A DNA stretch of 10,504 nt from Methanobacteriota archaeon (GTDB lineage Archaea > Thermoplasmatota > Thermoplasmata > RBG-16-68-12), in NCBI GenBank assembly GCA_005878995.1, contig VBME01000086.1:1-10504 (forward strand), written 5' to 3'. How positions within the stretch are numbered: the first letter of the stretch is position 1; every line of letters starts with the position of its first letter. Positions 5,957-10,504 of the stretch are shown here, piece by piece. The position numbers and the translations under genes were made by a program. The notes under the pieces were generated by a model, which did not search any database, was not told where the DNA came from, and worked only from the letters and a program-made list of their open reading frames with translations.

Positions 5957-7459
5957 GTGACGCCCCCGGTCGGTCGCATCCCGCGCGAGATCGTCGAGTT
6001 CTTCAACGCCTCCGGAGGGCACTCCCTCATCGTCAAAGGCCCCGCGGGCACAGGGAAGACGACGTTCGCCCTGCAGCTCACGGAGGAACTCGGCGAGGTG
6101 GCCGCCTCCCATTACCTGAGCTCCCGTGTCTCCGACGAATCGCTGTACCGCCAGTTCACGTGGCTCAAGGATCGGATCAAGCCCTCGGGCCTTCAGACGG
6201 GTTCGAAATCGGAGCGGGCGACGAAAGTCGCGCGGTTCGCGCTCGACCAACTCGAAGGGAAGCTCGAGGAGGGGAAGGAAGGCGAGGATGAGGAATCCGA
6301 GCCGATCGGGAGTGGCGAGGTGAAAGGCAATTTCCTCGAGGTCACCCTCGGCTTCGATTTGCCGGAGCTCGAGGCCGCCTACGACTTCGTGGACGACCGG
6401 GCTCCCAAGCGGTCCCTCGTGCTCATCGATTCGATCGATGCCCTCGCGGAGCACTACGGCATCCCCGCGGCGCGGCTCATCACGGTCCTCCAGAAAGATC
6501 TCGTCGAAGGGAGCAGCCAGAACGTATTGTACGTCCTCGAGAGCAGCGGGGAGACCCGCCTCGACTACCTCGGGGACGGGGTCGTGAGCCTCGCCGCGAC
6601 GGAGTACCAGGGCCGCCGCCTTCGCGTCCTCACGATCGAGAAGCTGCGCGGACAACAGGTCCAGCAACACCGGTACCTGTTCACGCTGGACGGCGGCCGT
6701 CTCACCGCCTTCGACATCCACGAGGAAGTTCGACCCGTGAAGCCGCAGCCCTGGAAGCCCCTCAAGGACCTCTCGAAAGACGCGGTGAGTTTCGGGCTCG
6801 AGCCCCTCGACCGACTGACGGGCGGCCTCTACCGCGGTCGCGTCGTCGCCTTCGAAATCTCGAACGCGGTCCCCTCCGATTACGTCGACTGGCTTCGGAC
6901 CGCGATCATCTGCAACTTCGTCGCCCTGGGACGCGGGGTCGCGCACGTGCCGCCGCGGAAAGGGAGCGCGGACTTCCTCCGGGAGCTCATCAGTCCCCAC
7001 CTCCCTTCGGGGGCGTTCGAGAACCAGGTCCGCGTGTTCGAGTCGGCGACGTTGGGCTCCGCCGACGTCTCGAGGACGGTCCTCCACATGGAAGGGACGA
7101 ACGTCGACTCCGACCTGAAGTGGACGAACGTGGAATTCCAACTCCCGAAGTCGGAGCGGCCGTTCCTGGCTTTCATGGCCTTCGACACCCTCGAGTCCGT
7201 GTACGAGGAGAAAGTCCTGGAGGCGATGTCCGGCGTCTTCTCGACGGTCCGCCGAGCGAAAGACGTATTCGTCGGGGTCGTCACCCCGCAGAGCGCCTCC
7301 GCCGCGAAACTCGAGAACCTCGCACGCATCGTGTTGCATTTGGACGTCATCAACGGCTCCGTGGTCCTGTACGGCGCGAAGCCGTACACCGAGCTGTTCA
7401 ACCTATCCTGGGACTGGTCCGCCGGAGTGCCCAAGGCCGAACTGCGGCCGATTGTGTGA
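5957..7459 (+). CDS. KaiC/GvpD-like P-loop ATPase with degenerate second domain
   Basis: This 500-residue protein has two RecA/KaiC-like halves. The first has a canonical Walker A GPAGTGKT at 28-35, a Walker B SLVLIDSID at 153-161 (Asp158), and the KaiC-type LTIEKLRG segment at 225-232 before a YLFTLDGG strand. The opening IPREIVEFF followed closely by the P-loop resembles archaeal GvpD-type P-loop regulators. Between the Walker motifs lies a charged insertion (about 95-122) rich in Glu, Lys and Gly. The second half starts at FGLEPLDRLTGGLYRGRVV (279-297), the usual KaiC entry, but no GxxxxGK[ST] follows, so it should not hydrolyse ATP and may be a partner-binding domain. GTG 5957 fits the TATA spacing. 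No gas vesicle genes are nearby. With two winged-helix genes downstream, a signalling or regulatory role is a fair inference. Confidence 0.8.
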   Translation: MTPPVGRIPREIVEFFNASGGHSLIVKGPAGTGKTTFALQLTEELGEVAASHYLSSRVSDESLYRQFTWLKDRIKPSGLQTGSKSERATKVARFALDQLEGKLEEGKEGEDEESEPIGSGEVKGNFLEVTLGFDLPELEAAYDFVDDRAPKRSLVLIDSIDALAEHYGIPAARLITVLQKDLVEGSSQNVLYVLESSGETRLDYLGDGVVSLAATEYQGRRLRVLTIEKLRGQQVQQHRYLFTLDGGRLTAFDIHEEVRPVKPQPWKPLKDLSKDAVSFGLEPLDRLTGGLYRGRVVAFEISNAVPSDYVDWLRTAIICNFVALGRGVAHVPPRKGSADFLRELISPHLPSGAFENQVRVFESATLGSADVSRTVLHMEGTNVDSDLKWTNVEFQLPKSERPFLAFMAFDTLESVYEEKVLEAMSGVFSTVRRAKDVFVGVVTPQSASAAKLENLARIVLHLDVINGSVVLYGAKPYTELFNLSWDWSAGVPKAELRPIV

Positions 7460-7564
7460 CTCGGATTTCGGTGGGCGGTCGGGTTCGGGATCGCGCCTCA
7501 ACAAGTATCAAATTCGAGAACCGGGTAGATAGAGCGATTAGTATCCACAGCGGAATCGAGACCA

Positions 7565-7909
7565 ATGCGAGAAAAGGACGTCTCGCGCTTGCTCACGGAC
7601 GAGTACGCAGAGCGCATTCTCGTTGCGACTCAGAGGATTCCGCGGTCCGTGCAAGAGATTAGCGACAAGTACGACATTCCGATCGCGGCGTGTTATCGGA
7701 AGATTCATGAGCTTGAGGAGGCCGGTTTTCTGAACGTCGCGGAGATCGTCACGACTCCGAAAGGAAAGACGATGAAGCTCTACCGGTCCCTCCTGAAGTC
7801 CGCGATGCTCGTGTACCAGGAAGGCATCTTCAAGGTCAAGTTCGAATTCGACGGGGATCGGGAGATCAGCGACAAGTGGATCGAGCTGAACGCCTCGATC
7901 GACTCGTGA
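7565..7909 (+). CDS. Winged-helix (ArsR-like) DNA-binding protein, copy 1
   Basis: This 114-residue protein is a one-domain winged helix-turn-helix regulator. The helix-turn-helix spans about 28-56 (QEISDKYDIPIAACYRKI, then a further helix), and the beta wing is at 60-75 with a TTPKGKTMKLY hairpin. The C-terminal 35 residues form a short strand-rich extension that may dimerise. No metal-binding cluster typical of true ArsR sensors is seen, but Cys43 lies inside the predicted recognition helix. It is closely similar to the protein at 8044-8445 over nearly its entire length, including LLTDEY, ATxx, QEIS and IPIAACYRKI, so the two arose by duplication. ATG 7565 is the only sensible start. No convincing TATA box was found in the 105-bp gap upstream, so readthrough from the ATPase gene is possible. 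Confidence 0.85.
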   Translation: MREKDVSRLLTDEYAERILVATQRIPRSVQEISDKYDIPIAACYRKIHELEEAGFLNVAEIVTTPKGKTMKLYRSLLKSAMLVYQEGIFKVKFEFDGDREISDKWIELNASIDS

Positions 7910-7917
7910 GCGCGCGT

Positions 7918-7936
7918 GCGCGCGTTTTCCGCGCGC
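7918..7936. repeat. Perfect CG-only hairpin in an alternating CG tract
   Basis: GCGCGCG (7918-7924) and CGCGCGC (7930-7936) form a seven-base stem made only of G and C with a TTTTC loop. From 7910 to 7924 the bases alternate purine and pyrimidine without a break, a pattern that favours Z-DNA. It begins directly after the stop codon of the first winged-helix gene. No T-tract follows the stem, so it is not a bacterial-type terminator; it could act as a structural barrier between the two genes. Confidence 0.5.
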
Positions 7937-7938
7937 GA

Positions 7939-7979
7939 TGATTATTATGCCCCGAAACGGCTTTTGTCTCTGATAATCA
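7939..7979. promoter_or_regulatory. Inverted repeat TGATTAT / ATAATCA, candidate operator
   Basis: TGATTAT (7939-7945) and ATAATCA (7973-7979) are perfect inverted copies, centred 34 bp apart, about three helical turns. They lie just upstream of the TATA box at 7991. Such AT-rich words stand out in this GC-rich DNA. The same word, as ATTATCA (inverse of TGATAAT at 7971-7977), recurs at 8520-8526 after the second winged-helix gene. The position suggests an operator for one of the regulators; this is inferred. Confidence 0.35.
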
Positions 7980-7990
7980 AGCGCGATACC

Positions 7991-7998
7991 TTAAATAT
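7991..7998 (+). promoter_or_regulatory. TATA box of the second winged-helix gene
   Basis: TTAAATAT is one of the best TATA matches in the window. It predicts a transcription start near 8020, which gives a leader of about 24 nt before TTG 8044. That leader is G-rich (8029-8039) and may aid ribosome binding. Confidence 0.6.
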
Positions 7999-8043
7999 CC
8001 TGGAAAAACATCGACCCGGCCGAACCGTGGCGGGGTAGGCACT

Positions 8044-8445
8044 TTGGAGGGAAACACCAACCCGGAAAACGGCGGATTTCAGGGCACGTCCAAGTTGCTT
8101 TCGCCCCTCGAGGCCTCCCAACTCCTGACCGACGAATACAGCGCGAAAATCCTTTTGGCCACATACAAGCGAAAGATCAGTGCCCAGGAAATCAGCCAGA
8201 GATACGGCATTCCCATCGCCGCCTGCTATCGCAAGATACGGATTTTGGAGGAAGTCGGACTCATCGAATGCGTCGAGCGCATCCTGACGCAGAAAGGAAA
8301 GCGGAAGAACCTCTATACATCGTGCCTCCGCAACGCATACATCTTCTTCGAGAACGGCAAGCTCCGCGCCCGGTTCCAGTTGGCGACGGGGCAAGTGAAG
8401 GACTTCGGCGGCGATTGGAACGGCCTCGACCTGATGAAGCAGTAG
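8044..8445 (+). CDS. Winged-helix (ArsR-like) DNA-binding protein, copy 2
   Basis: This 133-residue winged-helix regulator is a tandem paralogue of the protein at 7565-7909. The shared core runs from LLTDEY (28-33) through the helix-turn-helix (QEISQRYGIPIAACYRKI, 48-65) and the wing (LTQKGKRKNLY, 81-91) to the C-terminal strands. It differs by an N-terminal extension of about 18 polar residues rich in Asn and Gly, by a more basic wing and by two extra cysteines (Cys76 and Cys94). The recognition-helix cysteine, Cys61, is kept. TTG 8044 is the only standard start before the conserved core that fits the TATA box; TTG 8095 would remove the extension. Base composition is less GC-rich than in its neighbours. 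It has its own strong promoter, so it can be expressed apart from copy 1. Confidence 0.82.
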   Translation: MEGNTNPENGGFQGTSKLLSPLEASQLLTDEYSAKILLATYKRKISAQEISQRYGIPIAACYRKIRILEEVGLIECVERILTQKGKRKNLYTSCLRNAYIFFENGKLRARFQLATGQVKDFGGDWNGLDLMKQ

Positions 8446-8468
8446 GACCGGTCCCCTTCCCAATTGGT

Positions 8469-8489
8469 CCCATCCCTCCCTTTTCTGTC
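8469..8489 (+). terminator. Possible T-rich terminator after the second winged-helix gene
   Basis: About 25 nt after the stop there is a pyrimidine-only stretch with TTTTCT at 8481-8486. Archaeal termination commonly uses such tracts. The stop itself overlaps the perfect palindrome GGACCGGTCC (8445-8454). Both are short, so support is weak. Confidence 0.25.
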
Positions 8490-8503
8490 CGGCCCGCGCA
8501 CCG

Positions 8504-8555
8504 GCGACGCCGCAAGAACATTATCATGTATCGCACCCGAGAACCACGGCGTCGC
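8504..8555. repeat. Nine-base inverted repeat before the small gene
   Basis: GCGACGCCG (8504-8512) and CGGCGTCGC (8547-8555) are perfect inverted copies separated by 34 bases. The spacer holds the AT-rich word ATTATCATG. The right arm touches the TATA-like element at 8557. It may be an operator pair or an RNA hairpin, or chance in GC-rich DNA. Confidence 0.35.
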
Positions 8556-8556
8556 G

Positions 8557-8564
8557 TTTCATAG
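8557..8564 (+). promoter_or_regulatory. TATA-like element before the small gene
   Basis: TTTCATAG is centred about 35 nt before GTG 8596. It is a moderate match, placed as expected for a gene with a very short leader, and it is the best promoter candidate between the second winged-helix gene and the small gene. Confidence 0.35.
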
Positions 8565-8595
8565 TCTTGGGACGTCCTCCCTATTTCGGGAGACC

Positions 8596-8742
8596 GTGCG
8601 GATCCAGTTCCACAAGATTCTCTCGGAAGGCCGCAGCGTCCGGTATGACCCCGACTCCGACCCGGATGATGGCGTCCTCCATCTCAGCGTGATTGTGACC
8701 GAGGACGAGATGCGCCGCGGCCGATCCAAGCGCTCTTCTTGA
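8596..8742 (+). CDS. Possible 48-residue hypothetical protein
   Basis: I do not recognise this protein. From GTG 8596 it encodes 48 residues starting MRIQFHKILSEGRS, with an acidic middle (DPDSDPDDG), a strand LHLSVIVTEDE and a basic end (RRGRSKRSS). The alternation of strand, loop and strand suggests a tiny folded domain, not random translation, and codons end mostly in G or C. GGGAG at 8588-8592 lies three bases before GTG, and a TATA-like element lies further upstream. The same frame is open back to 8464, but that part holds the inverted repeat and promoter-like DNA and has no good start, so it is probably not translated. It lies 54 bp before the antiporter gene, which has its own TATA box. 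Confidence 0.5.
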   Translation: MRIQFHKILSEGRSVRYDPDSDPDDGVLHLSVIVTEDEMRRGRSKRSS

Positions 8743-8764
8743 TTCGTGTCGTCCGCCCCTTAGC

Positions 8765-8772
8765 AATTTAAG
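8765..8772 (+). promoter_or_regulatory. TATA box of the antiporter gene
   Basis: AATTTAAG is centred about 28 nt before ATG 8797, the spacing expected for a leaderless archaeal message. No Shine-Dalgarno sequence is present before the ATG. Confidence 0.5.
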
Positions 8773-8796
8773 AGCCGACGCTCGTTTCCTTCCTCG

Positions 8797-10053
8797 ATGG
8801 CGGGCACCGAGGCGATTTTCTTCCAGCTGACGATCCTCCTCGTCCTTGCGACGCTGAGTCACTTCACCATCAAGCGATTCCATCAGCCCACGATTGTGGG
8901 TGAGATCGCGCTCGGCATTCTCCTGGGACCGAGCATCCTTGGGTTCTACTTCGGGGTGGTCTTGTTTGACACCACGCTCGTCACGACCTTTGCGAGCCTC
9001 GGGGCGATCTTCCTCCTGTTCCTGATCGGACTCGAGAGCGATTTTCGGTTGATCTACACGCGGAAGAACGTGCTCGTGGCGTCCGGCGGCGTCGTGCTCC
9101 CGCTCGTGGTCGGCTTCGTCGCCGCATACTTCCTCGTCCCAGCCGTCGACGGGGTGGGCGACAATGGCACGCAATTCACGATGGCCCTCTTCGTCGGGGC
9201 GACGCTCACGGCCACGAGTACCGCGATTGCGGCGTCGGTCCTGCTCGATCTCGGGCTCATGCGAGAACCCGTCGCCCAGACGATCATGGGGGCCGCGGTG
9301 GTCGACGACATCCTCAGTCTCATCGTCCTGTCAATCGTCATCGGCACGACCCACGGCCAGATCAATCCGGTCTCGATCGCCGTGCTCCTGGGGACTGCGC
9401 TCGCCTTCCTTGCAGTCGGTATGGCGGTCGGCCTCTACTTCTTCCGTAAGGTCATCGTCCGGATCCAGGTCGAGGGAATGAGACTCGGCCTCAAGCACGG
9501 GGGTTTCATCATCGCGATGGCGGTCACGTTCTTGTACGCATTCGTCGCGGAAGTGATTGGGCTGTCTGCGGTCGTCGGCGCGTTCCTGGCGGGGAGTTTG
9601 TTTTCGACGACGCCGCTCCGGGACGACTTCACGGAGGGCGCCGGTTACCTCGGAGCCGTCTTCACGCCGATTTTCTTCATCTCCCTCGGGCTCCAGGCGA
9701 ACTTGCCGCTGGCCGGCGGGAGCTCCGCTTTGCTCATCTTCGGCGGGGTCTTGACCGTGGCCGCGATTCTGACCAAGGTCGTGGGATGCGGCATCCCCGC
9801 CCGCCTGCTGCGGATGACCCGGCACGAATCGGAATCGGTCGGCTGGGGGATGACGCCGCGCGGCGAAGTGGGGCTGATTGTCGCGCTCTCCGCGTTGACC
9901 GCCGGAGTCATCCAGGAGTCTCTCTTCTCCATCATCGTTGTCGTGATGATTTTCGTATCGATCCTCCCGGCGCCCCTCTTCAAGCGGTCACTCGCCGCCG
10001 TCGACGCGGACCGTCGGCGGGCGAAGGAGGCCTCGTCCGCCGCTCCGCCCTAG
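8797..10053 (+). CDS. CPA2-type (NapA/Kef-like) sodium/proton antiporter
   Basis: This 418-residue membrane protein has about 12-13 hydrophobic segments from residue 5 to 395 and belongs to the monovalent cation:proton antiporter-2 family. Family features include QPTIVGEIALGILLGPSILG (30-49), the segment with FLLFLIGLESD (72-82), the unwound-helix motif TATST (138-142) and the ion-binding pair Asp170-Asp171 in AAVVDDI. Paired aspartates are typical of electrogenic Na+/H+ exchangers of the NapA type; KefB/C-type potassium systems lack them. A later GAFLAGSLFS (261-270) and EVGLIVALSALTAG (357-370) complete the core. The cytoplasmic TrkA-N/RCK regulatory domain found in many relatives is absent: the chain ends after a short charged tail. 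Likely roles are pH and sodium homeostasis. The ATG start is supported by the TATA spacing. Its stop overlaps that of the convergent phosphoribosyltransferase. Confidence 0.93.
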   Translation: MAGTEAIFFQLTILLVLATLSHFTIKRFHQPTIVGEIALGILLGPSILGFYFGVVLFDTTLVTTFASLGAIFLLFLIGLESDFRLIYTRKNVLVASGGVVLPLVVGFVAAYFLVPAVDGVGDNGTQFTMALFVGATLTATSTAIAASVLLDLGLMREPVAQTIMGAAVVDDILSLIVLSIVIGTTHGQINPVSIAVLLGTALAFLAVGMAVGLYFFRKVIVRIQVEGMRLGLKHGGFIIAMAVTFLYAFVAEVIGLSAVVGAFLAGSLFSTTPLRDDFTEGAGYLGAVFTPIFFISLGLQANLPLAGGSSALLIFGGVLTVAAILTKVVGCGIPARLLRMTRHESESVGWGMTPRGEVGLIVALSALTAGVIQESLFSIIVVVMIFVSILPAPLFKRSLAAVDADRRRAKEASSAAPP

Positions 10054-10504
10054 GCCCACTCGACGAGCTTGCCTTGAACGACCTGAACTTTCAGGAGCGT
10101 CTTGATTCGGACGCCGAGTTCCTTTTCGATGCGCGCTTTCTCCCGGGTCTTTTCGAAGACGATCAGGACGTCCGCGATTTCCGCGCCTAGCCCACGGAGC
10201 GCCTTCCCGATCGCGAGGAGCGTGCCGCCCGTCGAGATCACATCGTCGACGAAGACGACGCGGTCGCCCGGTGCGATGCCGTTGATGAACATGTCCCCCT
10301 TCGAGTACCCGGTCGTCTGCTTCAGGGAGACCTCTCCCGGGAGGCCGTACCGGCGCTTCCGGATGAAGACGTACGGCTTACGGACCCGCATCGACAGGCC
10401 AGCGGCGAGTGGGAATCCCATCGACTCCGCGGTCACGATCTTGTCGCAGCGGCGCCAGTCGCCGATTCGCGCCAATTCCGACAGGACTTCGTCGAGGACC
10501 TCAG
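10050..10504 (-). CDS. hpt: Archaeal purine phosphoribosyltransferase (Hpt-like), 5' end missing
   Basis: The last 150 or so residues of a type I phosphoribosyltransferase are present; the gene continues beyond the right edge, since the frame stays open (EVLDEVLSELARIGDW) to position 10504. The PRPP-binding signature VVFVDDVISTGGT, the KIVTAESMGFPLA loop, and RKRRYGLPGEVSLKQTTGY match the archaeal HGPRT/APRT-like proteins that make IMP and GMP (or AMP) from bases and PRPP in purine salvage. Some members of this archaeal family instead act as regulators (GfcR type), which cannot be excluded from the fragment. It is convergent with the antiporter gene, sharing a CTAG at the two stop codons, so the two transcripts probably overlap. 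Confidence 0.88.
   Translation of the reverse strand, partial: EVLDEVLSELARIGDWRRCDKIVTAESMGFPLAAGLSMRVRKPYVFIRKRRYGLPGEVSLKQTTGYSKGDMFINGIAPGDRVVFVDDVISTGGTLLAIGKALRGLGAEIADVLIVFEKTREKARIEKELGVRIKTLLKVQVVQGKLVEWA

Noticed and set aside
5756..7339. A 527-codon open frame on the minus strand
   Set aside because: It is antisense to the KaiC/GvpD-like gene, whose Walker motifs fix the true strand. The shadow translation has no motif and is explained by codon bias.
7504..7545. Direct repeat AGTATC (7504-7509 and 7540-7545) upstream of the first winged-helix gene
   Set aside because: Six bases repeated 36 bp apart with differing flanks is expected by chance; no inverted symmetry and no promoter spacing supports it.
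8797..10053. Assignment of the antiporter as a KefB/KefC potassium efflux system
   Set aside because: There is no C-terminal TrkA-N/RCK domain and the ion site has the paired aspartates of Na+/H+ exchangers, so a NapA-like role fits better.

Overview
The window reads as a GC-rich archaeal chromosome segment, most likely from an uncultured Thermoplasmata-type euryarchaeon (Thermoplasmatota). The domain call rests on an archaeal/plant-type D-aminoacyl-tRNA deacylase (DTD2), an archaeal-type purine phosphoribosyltransferase, a family 4 uracil-DNA glycosylase, a KaiC/GvpD-like P-loop protein, and archaeal promoters with a TATA-like element about 28-35 nt upstream of ATG or GTG starts (largely leaderless). 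The phylum is an inference. I see no tRNA, rRNA, CRISPR array, insertion sequence or phage gene. Coding density is high, and no stretch longer than about 180 bp is unassigned.

Layout. Positions 1-933 (minus): the first codons of an unidentified gene, perhaps RNA 2'-phosphotransferase kptA, lie behind dtdA. Divergent from dtdA is a small thioredoxin-fold protein without cysteines (1002-1358, plus). Next come an Hsp20 small heat-shock protein (1541-1969) with a dyad at its predicted transcription start, and a 66-residue coiled-coil protein (2037-2237). Positions 2278-3309 (plus) encode a fusion of a 4Fe-4S family 4 uracil-DNA glycosylase with a NUDIX hydrolase. It meets, tail to tail, a full-length PolX DNA polymerase with a PHP nuclease domain (3306-5036, minus). 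PolX is divergent from a DUF72 protein (5095-5817). Then come a KaiC/GvpD-like ATPase (5957-7459), two paralogous winged-helix regulators (7565-7909 and 8044-8445), a possible 48-residue protein (8596-8742), a CPA2-type Na+/H+ antiporter (8797-10053) and, converging on it, the 3' part of a purine phosphoribosyltransferase (10050 to the right edge, minus).

How the genes may work together. The left half has a quality-control theme: chiral proofreading of aminoacyl-tRNA, protein chaperoning, uracil excision, nucleotide clean-up and gap-filling repair synthesis. UDG, NUDIX and PolX could supply several steps of base excision repair. The middle is regulatory: a KaiC/GvpD-like ATPase followed by two one-domain DNA-binding proteins whose intergenic DNA carries candidate operators. 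The most distinctive items are the UDG-NUDIX fusion, two divergent gene pairs that each seem to share one central TATA element, two convergent pairs that overlap through the same CTAG stop tetranucleotide, the cysteine-less thioredoxin-like protein, and the structured DNA between the two winged-helix genes.
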